Origin: Medicago truncatula
Taxonomy: Eukaryota > Streptophyta > Magnoliopsida > Fabales > Fabaceae
Direction: 5' to 3'
Assembly: GCF_003473485.1 (NCBI RefSeq)
Contig: NC_053042.1
Coordinates: forward strand, 39,336,762-39,400,761
DNA: 64,000 nt
Below the pieces are notes generated by a model. That model did not search any database, had not been told where the DNA came from, and saw nothing but the letters and a program-made list of their open reading frames with translations. The position numbers were made by a program, and so were the translations under genes. Shown here in pieces: positions 47,603 through 58,578 of the stretch. Position 1 is the stretch's first letter, and the number at the start of each line of letters is the position of its first letter.

Positions 47603-48011
47603 ATATATATTTGTGTACGCGCGCTCGCACCTGCGTGCGTTCGTGTATGTAATATGTATCATTATCGTCTAAGTCTTCTTATGAAAATATTTTCATTTTT
47701 AATTAGCATGATGCTAATTAATGGCTTAAGACATTTGTTAGTGAAAAAAAAATGTATTTAAATTAATATTTTTTAGAATTTTGAAATGTCGACTACACGA
47801 GTTTAAAATATACTCCCTCGGATCAATATATTCTTTGACTTTCCAACGGATGTGTGTGGAACAAATTTAATTAGAGATAAGTGAGAGATGGTCACGTGAA
47901 AAGCAAAGGCTCAACTTTTAACAAAGGAAGTTGGTTTAAGAATAAAATTTGAGGGAAATTCAATGTTAAAAACACATTAAAAATTGGTTCAAGGATAAAA
48001 TTTGAGAGGAT

Positions 48012-48605
48012 TCAGTAAGGGTGGAAACCGGTTGGAATTCGGGCTCAAAATTCCAAACCGAGTAGGCCGACGGGTGAGAAAATCTAGCACATCTTCGTTT
48101 GTTTGATGTTGTCGCTTAGATCGGTTTTGGTTTATGCGGTTTCTCAGACGAGTTGAATCAGTTAGTTGAAAACCCATACAAACATAAGAAGGAAGGAACA
48201 ATTTGGTACTGGAAATTTGATGAGAGGATCGCGTTCTTGTCTTTACCCTTATCACATTCAGGATTATAAAATTGTGTATTTGGGTTGAAACTCGTTTTAG
48301 CTTGATGAGAGGAGAAAGAATGGAGAAAAATGGTGATTTCGGATGAGAAGACAATAATAAGATCATAAGGATTCAATCATCTAGATTCATTTTGAAGATT
48401 GAAACACAAATGAAAGAGGAAAGGAACCAGGTCATATTTGGCCCAATCTGTTGGGTAATAATTCAGCCCAATAATATTTATATACCAGTACTAGTTCGGT
48501 CGGTTTTCGGGCTTCGCTGGATTTGATTTCTCCAACTGAAACCGCCCAACAGTAACCTCCCAAACTATGTTTCATTGACCCACATGACCTGATCCACCTT
48601 TACCT
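48012..48605. mobile_element. Insertion of ~590 bp in array unit 4, class uncertain
   Basis: Compared with units 1 and 2, the segment between gaggattca and cctttgggttgg is replaced by ~590 bases. These start GTAAGGGTGGA and end TCCACCTTTAC, an 11-base imperfect terminal inverted repeat. Seven host bases (cttgaat) are absent and no target duplication is present. The TIR start resembles hAT MITEs, but the boundary is untidy. Confidence 0.5.
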
Positions 48606-48769
48606 TTGGGTTGGAGCCAAAACCTCTCTGAGCTAGGTAAATTGATAGGTATGCATATCAACATATTTTTAGAGAAATCAACTCTAATAAAACTAGGACA
48701 TATAATATAGACCATTATTTAAATCTACAATAGTTTCACCAAATATAAAAGATAAAAAAACTTCTCTTT

Positions 48770-51655
48770 TCTCGTGAAGTCAGAAACGGTTTTGTCGAGC
48801 TTTTTGAGATGCAAAATCATTTATAATGACCTCAACTTCAATGTTCTTCAACATATCTTTCTAAATTAGAAAAGTAGCCAAGTCGTTCAATATTGTGACA
48901 TTGATTCACTTCAAGTAAGTTTTAATCAACTTCAATTTTGAAAAATTTCTTTTTGTCGATTCTACGGTCACGGGCACCGTCAATAAAACTTTGTAAGCAA
49001 TTGCTACTTTCTGAGAACAATCTACAAGTTTTACAAATTTAAGAATATCCATGGGAGACATTGTTTCAGTTGGCAAAGTGAATAATAACACTTTTAATTC
49101 TGATAAAAGATCATGAACATCAACATCTTATATTGTGCCACGAGATAAGGTTTAGTGAAATTTAACATAACATTTATTCAACTTGCTATCATCCAAAAAC
49201 TTTAACTTGTGTGAATCATACAAGAAAACAAAGATACTTTCAAATGTCTTCAATCCTCAAATCTGGTTTTCAAAGATACCAACAACAATAAGAAAATAGT
49301 CGACTTTAAATGATTCTTTTGGTGATTGATTTTTCATGTTCCTCATTATTCTCTCCAAATTGTTTTTTTTCTTCTAATTAAACAAAGTTTTGTTGGAAAA
49401 ATTGGCTCAACATTCATTTCAAGTGCAACACTTTTTGCAATATCAACTTTTTGTAAAACCTTCCTTACAATGTTTTTCAAAATATGACAACACATTTTCC
49501 AACTGTTTTCTTATAGCGTTGATGCATAAAGACTTAGATTGCAACTTTTTGCTAACCTTATTAATAGAAAATAAAATATATCATACCAAACAACCATACG
49601 AAGAGAAAAAAATTCTAGTGCATTAATTAAACTCTCCGCTTCACTCTTTGTCTTTGCATCATTATCACAACATTTATAAAATTCGACAAAGCCAATCTTA
49701 TTTTAGGGGTGTTAAAATCTAATGACTTTGACACTCTTAATTCGACTTTCTCAGCAAGTGTTAGATAAATATTTCATAGTTAAATCAAGATAAATTATAA
49801 TTTGACCCCTCAAAATTTTTGAAATTTACAAATTGACCCCTAATTTCAATTTTCAAATTTGACCCAAAAAAATTGAAATTTATAACAATTGCCCAAAAAT
49901 GATGACAATGAATTTTTTATTACTCCATCCAAATAAAAGTATTGAGAAATGAATGTAATTTAATTGAATCATTTAAATTATCTAGAATTCTAAATTCTTT
50001 AAAATTTTCAAATTACTTCATCCAAACACACTCTTAGGGAAAAAATAATAATTAGTAAAAAATTATTTATAATTTATATACGTTAACGTAATAAAAAGAA
50101 TAGATATAGACGAACACGAAGTACATAATTGAGAAAAAGGCACATGCTATCAAATAAACAGTGCCACCTAATCCTCCCAAATTAATGTTAGGAGTTAAGA
50201 TCACGAGGAGAGTTTAACCCAAAAAGATCATTCCATTTTATGGAAGAGTTTCATAACTTAAATATCACATACAATACTTTTATTTATTCGATGTAGAGCT
50301 CATAACAGTATCCAAGTGGTTAGCTAATTTTTTTATTTTATTTTTGGAAAAATGCACATACATTTGAGAGATTGAGATTATCAAATAGACTTTAGATTAT
50401 TACATTTGTTTATTTCAATATCAAGTAGATTTTAGATTACATTTGTTCATTTCAATAAAGCGAAACTAAACTTTAAATAAGATAAATATCTTATTTTATC
50501 ACATATTAATCACTCTTCCACCACATAAAAAAATAAACAGAAACGGTAGTGCAAATAAAAAAGTAATAAAATAAAATAAAAAAACTAAAATAGGGACACC
50601 TATCAAAAGTGGAACATTATCAATAAAAAAAAAATCATCTTTTTATTGATCCTGAAAACAATGAATATAAGTGCTGAAAAACTCAAAAGAAAGAAATAGT
50701 CTTAACACAAGAATGTGTCATATCACCAAAGGGTAAGATCAAGACTATGACAAGCACATGACATGTATAATTCTCTAGGATTAATCTCAAGAAATCTCTT
50801 TTGAACACCTTTGTGCTTTTCTTTTATATTGGAACCATTATCACAACCTTGCCCCCTCACATCATCAACATTAAGATTAAGAGCCTTTAAAATATTTAGT
50901 AATTCATTTACAAGTCCTAACCAGAATGTATCATCAACTTTTAGTAACACTTTGCAACAAAAGAAAAATAAATTCATTTTGATTTTTATGTCCAAGATAA
51001 TGATGATGAATTTCATGGTCTTGAACGCGTCTCACATAATCTTGCATTATCATTTCAAATTCCGCAATCATTTCAATTAATCTAAGAAAATTACCATTAT
51101 TATTTAATACTCCATCTTGATTTAATTTTTCTTTGGATCTCGAATTGTAAGATTATTCTTAGCAAGACATTTCACAACATAAATATTCTATGTAAAACTT
51201 GTCTACAACGCTCTTTCTCTTTCACAATTTCTTCTTGCAAGTGTTTATCAATTGTCTGATTTTTATCAAATTTTATTCTCAATTCATTCCAAGTATTAGT
51301 TATATGTTCGACACCATTTTCATGTTGTCTGAGTCTTCGACTATATGCTTCCAGTCATTTAAGCTCTCACTTGCTAGCAAACTCAAGTTACTCGAAGTAG
51401 AAGATTTAAATAATTTACAACAAAAAAATATACTTTGTCAATATATTTTCAATAAACTAGCCATTTTCGATCACTATCTCACAATTGTTTAATTTTCTCG
51501 AATAATTCGCATATGAAAAATGCCTAATATATATGTCATTTGAAAAATTAGGATTAATTTTTCTAGTAGGCCTATTTTTAACTAGAATATCACTTGACGT
51601 GTTGTCAAGATTCTTCCAATTTATTGGATCATGAATATCAATAGAAACCAAAACA
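48770..51655 (-). pseudogene. hAT transposase-like gene relic (TTF zinc finger, DUF4371, dimerisation domain)
   Basis: Read on the minus strand, fragments appear in the right order for a TTF-type/hAT-dimerisation protein. First are NWKNLDNTSSDILVKNRP and RHFSYANYSRKLNNCEIV (51651-51457). Next are [18 protein letters not shown] and [14 protein letters not shown] (about 51120-50980), then VRGQGCDNGSNIKEKHKGVQ (about 50860-50800). Last are YKVLLTVPVTVESTKRNFSK (about 48970) and a tail with IINDFASQ. Stops and frame changes occur throughout, and a MITE-like segment (49780-50035) interrupts it. It is a dead transposase gene. Confidence 0.85.
49780..50035. repeat. MITE-like insertion, inverted relative of 41609-41910
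   Basis: The reverse complement starts aagagtgtgtttggatgaag and carries the ggggtcaaattataa and gggtcaatttgtaaattt words. These pair with agagtgtgttttgatga and the tttgacccta/tttacccctc words at 41609-41910. Divergence is high. It lies inside the hAT relic. Confidence 0.5.
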
Positions 51656-52131
51656 AATAGCCGTAAAAGTAGGAAACATTAACACGAGGAAAGTAGACTG
51701 AAATTTTGACACACGGAAAGTAGAGACTTAAAATTTAGCACTTGACAATTATAGCCCCAAGAAAGAAAAAAAAGTATATCAACTCTTAGTTAATTAAATT
51801 TTAGGCTTTTGTATACATCATTCTCCAATGTTAAACCCATAACAATTATAATACTTGATAAAAAAATGTGTTAGACTTTTTCGAGAAATCAAAGATATAA
51901 AAACCACTTTAAAACGATGAAGAATGCCAATTTACATATTCGGCAGTCCACCTATTCAAAAAATTGAGTTGGCCATACTTTTCATCCTATATCGGTTTTT
52001 TTTTTTTTTTTTATAAATTTCATCTTATTTTATAAGTTCCATTTAATTCCTTAAAAAAAAGTTATCCATTTAATAATTTTTTCTAGGGAAATCCATTTAA
52101 TCATATTGTTAATGTTAATTGTTGTAAGAGA

Positions 52132-52698
52132 GAGATTATGGTTGGTACAAATATAAGATATATCGAAGGTACAAGGAGGTTGCTGCAGCCCAAACATATG
52201 ATTTACCAAGATGTTTAAATGATTGTCGATCAATCAATATTTAATTAGTTTGATACTTAAATCACTAAAAATAAACTCTAAGATAACATTTTCTCTTCAA
52301 ATTATTTATAGTAATTGAAATGGTTTTGTGCATGTTGACTCATGATGAAAGATTGGAAACGCTTCATCGTAAAAATTGATTTCTAGCCACCGTATCATCG
52401 GCAAATTTTACATAAAATTATAGTGCATCATAAATAATTTACCGTGGTAGGAACAAATCAAATTTTAGGATGAACTGTTTTTAATCTCTCATTCCTAAGA
52501 CAACAAGCAAAGAACCAAACCAATTACTTTTATCTTAGAATTTACTATTAGTAATTTAAGTATCAAATTAATTCAATATTGATGCAAAATCATCATATAA
52601 ATAAATCTTGGTAAATCATATGTTTGGACTTTAAAAAATGTAGCAACCTCCTTGTTCCTTCAATATACCTTGTATATGTATGTATTAACCATGATCTC
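52132..52698. repeat. Long inverted repeat, ~155-base arms, ~250-base spacer
   Basis: The left arm 52132-52283 (gagattatggttgg, acaaggaggttgctgca, ccaaacatatgatttaccaa, agtttgatacttaaat) is the imperfect reverse complement of 52532-52698. The match breaks only by small indels. No ORF or transposase was seen. A transcript would form a long dsRNA stem. The class (MITE, foldback, or young inverted duplication able to make small RNAs) is undecided. Confidence 0.8.
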
Positions 52699-54271
52699 AC
52701 TAGTACAACAGTAAAAATTTACAATATGATTAAATGTACAACTTAAAATTTAGATCGTCCTATCAATATCAAACGGTTCAGATATGCTCACTGCATGCAA
52801 TCAAACTGCAGATAATCCAAATCCATACTAGACAAGTTAACATAGACGTAAACCTAATCTCCAACACACATACACAAAGTCACAAACACAACCAGATGGG
52901 GATTCATGATGTTAACAGCGATGAATATGGAAGAAAAATAAAATATACGTACCTTTCTGCATGGAATTGAACTAAGAAATATTTTCCATGTCCTTTCCTC
53001 TTGAATTGCTACTGCAACGTTTGATCGCTCTAGATGTCTTCCTTTTCTCTCGATTTTTTATTACAAGATTTAACTAGTACTCCAATGTAGAGCCACTAAA
53101 TTCCTTGGGTGGTGCATGTGAATATGGAATATAAAATTGATTATGAAATTAATCACAATTACATTGATTGATATTGTTATTGATTATGAAATCAATCACA
53201 ATAAAACTAATTGATATTATTCGATCTCCTCTCTTTTGAGTTGATTGTTTGCTTATTCTAGTTAAACTAGTTTAGCCAAGTTTTCTATGTTTTCATTTGT
53301 AAAGATGGACGCAACTTTCTATCCTTCATTTGTTGTTAAGTGTTAGATTCACACATTTGAGCATGGAAAAGCGCAAATAATGTCTTTGATAACTAGCAAT
53401 TACGCTTCATCTTTCTGCCCCATTTTATTTAGTTTGTAATTTTGAAACAAAGTTGGATCAAAAATAAATTGAAACTGTAAAATTAAAAATCGGTGCAACA
53501 AACACCACTTATTACATCTAAGAAAAACACCATTCATTGATCTATTTTATTTAAAAAGAAAAATTGCACTAACAGAATTTGGTTACAACAAGAGCTTGAA
53601 AATGAGGGTTCTTTTTAGAGTAAACTACATTCTCTCATCTTTTGTGTTAAAATATACATTTTCTTATCTATATATTGCAAATTATTACACTATTTCCTTG
53701 AGAGAAGCTTGAATTAACGTTCTCCTCGTCTCTTATGTTAAAATCTACATTTTCCCCCTTAATAATCTTTGTTTTTATTTCTAATAATCTAGAAAGAAAA
53801 TATGACACTCAAAGTGCAAAGAAAAGGAGTATATACTAAAGCCGCAAATTCAAATATTTGATCAATATAAATCTTTAAAATTAAAATAAAGTTCTTGTTC
53901 CCTCAAAAAAAAAGTTCTTGTTCAAAAAAATATTAAAGTTTACATTCTAAATCATTAAATTAATAGTAAATATTTAAATTTAATCATCATTATTGACATT
54001 GAAATTAAGAAATGAATTATTTGTTTTCTTAAGTAGATATGGAAAAAAAATTATTTTAAAATGGATTAAAGTGTAATAGAAGCATCGTTTTACATAAGAG
54101 AGGAATTATTTGTTTTCTTAAATGGTAACTCAAGCATCTCTTAATAGGAGCATAATATACTCTAGTTTTTACTTCTCAAAGGAAATGAGTATATCTTTTA
54201 ATATAAGAGATGAGAGAAGTGTAATTTAAATTTTAACTTCTCTTAGCGGAGAGAGTAATTCACTCACTATT

Positions 54272-54357
54272 TTTAACATTTTGACAACTAACATAAAACG
54301 GTTATGCTATAATCTTTAACATTTTGACAATTCACATAAAACGGTTATACTATAATC
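54272..54357. repeat. Tandem duplication of a 43-bp unit
   Basis: The unit tttaacattttgacaa..cataaaacggttat..ctataatc is repeated head to tail with four or five differences. Confidence 0.85.
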
Positions 54358-55088
54358 AGAATTAAATCCAGTAATGCAAACACAATATTTTTCATGCTCC
54401 CAGTAGTATGTGCCATTATTTGGAAAACAATGATAGCGCAGAATGCAGAGCTTATAACACCAGAGTTTCTAGAGTCTTTGTTTTACTAGTGGAAGTATCG
54501 TCTACATACGTCCATCCAAAAGCTACAGATTGTAGCTTCCAAAAGGTTGCGGTGAAACCACTTTGGGACGCCAAACATGACTTTGGGACGCAGATCCAAA
54601 CATAGCCTTAGTCACACTAAGGCAAGTTGCAACCTGAAAATCAATGACGTGTATTTGAATACTATATTCTGGAAACACTCTTCAGCTAAAATCCAGTTTA
54701 GATAAAATTCCCAATAAATATGTAAAGAAAAATAATTTAAAAGAATCATACGGTGAGAATATGGATATGGATTCCAGATAGATGCCATGAAAGATTCACT
54801 TCTAACATTATGTGAGACGGGTTTATTGTTTACATGAATGAATACAATTATTCACATGTTACAAACTCACAATTTTCCACTACTATATACAAGAACCTGA
54901 GCTCTACCACTCAAACACTGAGAACCAACATAAAATCAATCAATATAGTTTACAGACTCAAGCATCAAAACAAATTCAAGTGAGGATCCATTTCCAAGCT
55001 TTTTTTCAATTCAACCTAAAACTAAATAATCCATTCACTGCGTTACAAATTCACAATCGGACTCTGAGAAGTTAGACTCCTTCCACGA

Positions 55089-58000
55089 TCATTGCTTCAG
55101 GCTTTTCAACGCTGCGGCAAAAATCTAATAAGGATGAGAACAAGCATGATAAATTATCCATTGGTGTTATTATCAAGCAGTATATTGTCAAAATTGCTGC
55201 TCTATTTCAAAAGTAAGCAGGGTGACTGATATCAGAACAGTCTTGCGGTGCCAATGTAGAACTTCAGAGAGCGAAACAAAACAGATCATGTGTTGCAATT
55301 ATCCAAATAATTAAAGCCTCATTCATGAGTAGTATGTCCTACCATATATGAATGAGTTGTATGTCCAACCATATATGAATAAACACCAATCATAATTCTA
55401 GGTTTTTAGTGAAGAATGGTCCCTAAAGTGCCATATAAGTTTTGTCCTTCAACAATCTATTCAAGGATCAAAAACAAGTATCCACGATGTTGAGTGAACT
55501 CTAGATCTAATTGGTCATAACTAATCGAATATCTCAATATTGACTAAAGCAATATCCTACTGATATAGTCCATAAATCTGTAATAATGTCAACATTAGGC
55601 ATGCTTTATGTATTGTCCCTTTGAGAAAAGAAGGGGTAATAAAATTGCAGTTGGTGTAAAAATGAAAGATTCTTTCCTGTCTTACTTTTTCATTATTCCC
55701 AGAGCGATTTTTTAACCATATAACTACAAAATGAGACTGAAACTTCTAACACAGAAAGACAGAAGATAGACGGTGACACCAATTACAGAAAGACATACCT
55801 TGGATGGTGGGTGAGGATGCTGTCTCAAATCTGCTTCTGCACATGAAGACTGACCGTGCATACTGCTTCTCTCATACTTGTCAGAACTGATCTTTGGTCT
55901 ATATACCAGAATCCCCTGATCAAATTCCACATGAAGAAGCAGAAATTTAGACAAAAAGGATAACAACATTTGTATTGTAACAACAGCAATTACATAACTG
56001 GGAGTGGGCTAATAGTGGAGGATTTGGATTGTTTCGCGCCAGTTATAAAAGGAACAACAGAAATTACGTAGCATACGCAACTGCTTACCTTGGTAGAGGG
56101 TTGAAAATGTTGTCTCCTGTCAGTAGCGGGTTGAAAATACTGCCTCCTGTCAGTAACGGGTTGAAAATGCTGCCTCTTGTCAGTGGCGAGTTGAAAATGC
56201 TGTCTCCTGTCAGTAGCGGGTTGAAAATGCTGTCTCCTGTCAGTAGCGGGTTGAAAATGCTGTCTCCTGTCAGTAGCGAGTTGAAAATGCTGTCTACTGT
56301 CAGTAGCGGGTTGAAAATGGTGTCTCTTGTCGGTTGCGGGTTGAAAATGGTGTCTACTGTCAGTAGCGGGTTGAAAATGGTGTCTACTGTCAGTAGCGGG
56401 TTGAAAATGTTGTCTCCTGTCAGCACGAGGAAACTGATGGAGCGAGCTACTTCCCTCGTTCATTTTACTACTGCTTTTCACTTCATGATCAGATGAGACG
56501 TCATCATCATCAAATTGACTGCTGACCTTGGTAGAGGGCATAAAATGTTGTCTCCTGTCAGAACGAGGGGACTGATGGAGCGAGCTACTTCCCTCGTTCA
56601 TTTTACTACTGCTTTTCACTTCATGATCGGATGAGACATCACCATCATCTTGACTGCTGACCTTAGTAGAGGGCATAAAATGTTGTCTCCTGTCAGAACG
56701 AGGAGACTGATGGTGCGAGCTACTTTCGTCATTCATTTTACTACTGTTTTTCACTTCATGATCAGTTGAGACATCACCATCATCAAATTTCTCATTTAAT
56801 TCATCTGATGGTATATTTCCCTTTTCCATAGATCTGGGATGTGGTCGTAAATTATAGGATCTAGCAGCTTGTATCTCGTCATGATTAGCATCTGTTTTGG
56901 CAGGTTTATTGTTTCGGTCAGCGCTTTGGGAATTATGATCCTTCTTTGAGAACTGAGTAGCTGCGGCGCATGCCCCTGCTATGGCCAGACTTAAGCTTGA
57001 CGATTTGTCCACTTCAGTTGCTTTCAAATTACGAGTAAGCGCAGAGACACGACCCGGCTTCAGAGAAAACGGATCTGATGGATCTGGAAGCGGAAATTTG
57101 ACTGGCAATGGGCTATCAACAGGGGCCAACCCTCTAACTGCAGCTTCATAAATCTTTGAAGAAGTAGAAAAATCAGAAATGAGCATATTACTCCAAACCA
57201 AACCAGAAAGGAAAATGTAGATTTAAAACAATGATTACCTTTCTTTCCAAGTTATAAACACCTTGGTAACCTCGCATCTCAAATGGAATCAACAATTTCT
57301 AGAATAAGAGAGGAAAAGGTATTGATTCAGTATACACGGACACGCGTATAGACATAGTTCTTAGTCTTACAATGATAGGAAATGCAATGTAAAAAGGCAC
57401 AAACCTGTGGCTGCTCACACAACCAACAATAATCAGTCAGCGCTTCCAGCCTTACCTGAAGGGAGGAAAATGGGGTTAATTTAGTTAAAAGAATATGGAT
57501 AACCAGGAATCAATATTCAACAGACTTAATTGCGTGGTTGTTCTCTCAGATATCACAGTCGTGCAATTTTAGTTTCCTCGGGTTTCAATTGCACAAATTA
57601 CATCCCGGATGTTTATCTTATTACAATAAGGTCCTTTTAACATTAGGCCGTCCAATTTTTAATGCAGGTAAACACGGACACAGTTGGAAAACGACTAAAT
57701 GAGGAACAAAACTGCACGTGATCTCGGGAGATCATAAGTGCAATTAAGTTCATAAAAAAACAAAAGCTTGATAAATGGAATTGTCGGTCTCTCGGATAAC
57801 ATGATTGTGCAATATTAGTTTCCCCGTGTTTCAATTCACAAATTAAATCCCAAACTATTTATCTTAATACAATCAAGTCCTTTTGTCACTAGGCCATCAA
57901 ACTTTTAACGAAAGTAGCCTACGTGTCACAATTGGAACAGGAGGACTAAATCCGCACGTGATATCATATCAAAGAGATCAAAAGTGCAATTAAGCATGTT

Positions 58001-58578
58001 TATTTAAAAACAAAAGCTTGATAAATGGTATTGATATGATACCGATTCAGGAACCATCTCCCAGCACGATATCTCCTCACGATTCAAGCAACCAACAACT
58101 TCAACACAACCTAAATCCAGCATTCAAGTTAGTGAATTAAAGCAAAATAAAAAACTCTACAAAAGCTGAGTATGCAGTGTAATGTAGTAATTTATACCTA
58201 AAAGCCTAGAAACAGGGTAGTGTTGAGGAAAATTGATATCAGTAATTCCATTGAGTGCATAAATTTCTTTGTAGAAGCATTCCATTGCTTTGATAGTTGA
58301 CTCATCTGGTACTTTACCAGCAGCATGAATCCAAAGACGACCTTAACAAATTAAAATAATTTCAAAACTTAGGGAACAATGTTCATGTTTCAAAAATTCA
58401 AAAACAAAAAAAGAGAGGAAGAAGAAGAAGAACCTTTGATGGGAGAAGGCCATGATCTGCCTTCGATGCGTTTGATGCCATAAACGAGAAGAGAAGCCCA
58501 AGGTTGGTGCATAGTAATACATGGATTCCGATAATTTCCAGAATTTGAAGAAGAAGAAGAATTGTTGTATCTTCTCAT
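55089..58578 (-). CDS. ASCH-domain protein with repeat-expanded C-terminal tail (8 exons, 561 aa)
   Basis: The minus-strand exons are 58578-58434, 58341-58198, 58110-58043, 57455-57405, 57298-57239, 57153-56089, 55915-55799 and 55124-55089. All are GT-AG and in frame, giving 561 residues. The start is the first ATG after an upstream in-frame TAG. The N-terminal half holds an ASCH fold, a putative RNA-binding module related to that of activating signal cointegrator 1. It shows CITMHQPWASLLVYGIKRIE, GRSWPSPIKGRLWIHAAGK, YPVSRLLGCVEVVGCLN and DYCWLCEQPQKLLIPF. The large exon 6 encodes a disordered charged tail with 45/46-residue repeats and then eleven decapeptides (type RRQHFQPATD). The last exon gives IFAAALKSLKQ; its acceptor (cttattag) was chosen because the alternative cag stops at once. 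Function beyond nucleic-acid binding is unknown. Confidence 0.85.
56101..56430 (-). repeat. Eleven tandem 30-bp repeats coding for a decapeptide
   Basis: The word ttgaaaatg recurs at exactly 30-base spacing from 56101 to 56401, each followed by a ctgtcagt-type half. On the coding strand this gives RRQHFQPATD-type decapeptides with variants (RHHFQP, QHFQLA, QYFQPA). All units keep the frame. Confidence 0.95.
56421..56828 (-). repeat. Three tandem 135/138-bp coding repeats
   Basis: The word cag.acgagg.gactgatgg recurs at 56421, 56559 and 56694, spaced 138 and 135 bases. These code for 46- and 45-residue units (SPRSDRRQHFMPSTKVSS, then acidic DDGDVSSDHEVK and SSSKMNEGSSS). The 3-base indel keeps the frame. 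Each unit contains one copy of the RRQHF word, so the decapeptide array probably grew from the end of such a unit. Confidence 0.9.
57541..58033. repeat. Direct tandem duplication (~245 bp) filling ASCH intron 3
   Basis: The segments 57541-57783 and 57788-58033 share gtgcaat.ttagtttcc, gtccttttaacattaggcc versus gtccttttgtcactaggcc, gcacgtgat, and acaaaagcttgataaatgg. They are moderately diverged. Intron splice sites at 57456 and 58042 lie just outside. Confidence 0.85.

Larger units (their letters stand above)
42090..48800. repeat. Tandem array of ~2-kb units carrying NAT gene and hAT fragments
   Basis: The junction word tactccctcgg..caatatattctttgac recurs at about 42774, 44759 and 47813. 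The first spacing, 1985 bases, is one full unit. Each full unit holds, in plus order, a MITE-like start, a ~120-base hAT relic, two NAT exons on the minus strand, a repeated 69-134-codon unassigned stretch, and a TG/TA microsatellite. A partial unit precedes the array (from 42090). The third NAT unit is 5'-truncated by a junction near 46556. The fourth runs into a longer hAT gene copy. Confidence 0.85.
51656..55088. other. Region between the hAT relic and the ASCH gene
   Basis: A long inverted repeat (52132-52698) and a 43-bp tandem duplication (54272-54357) are listed separately. Between 53615 and 54255 the words ctctcatcttttgtgttaaa and ctcatctcttatattaaa occur in opposite orientation, suggesting another degenerate foldback. 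The last 300 bases should be ASCH gene 3' UTR. No other gene is supported. Confidence 0.45.

Noticed and set aside
55085-55120. ASCH last exon starting after the cag at 55113-55115
   Set aside because: That acceptor gives an immediate TGA after one codon; the upstream cttattag acceptor yields a plausible IFAAALKSLKQ ending in the correct phase.
56101-56430. A CRISPR-like array of 30-base repeats
   Set aside because: The repeats are directly adjacent without spacers, lie in a plant coding exon and encode in-frame decapeptides.
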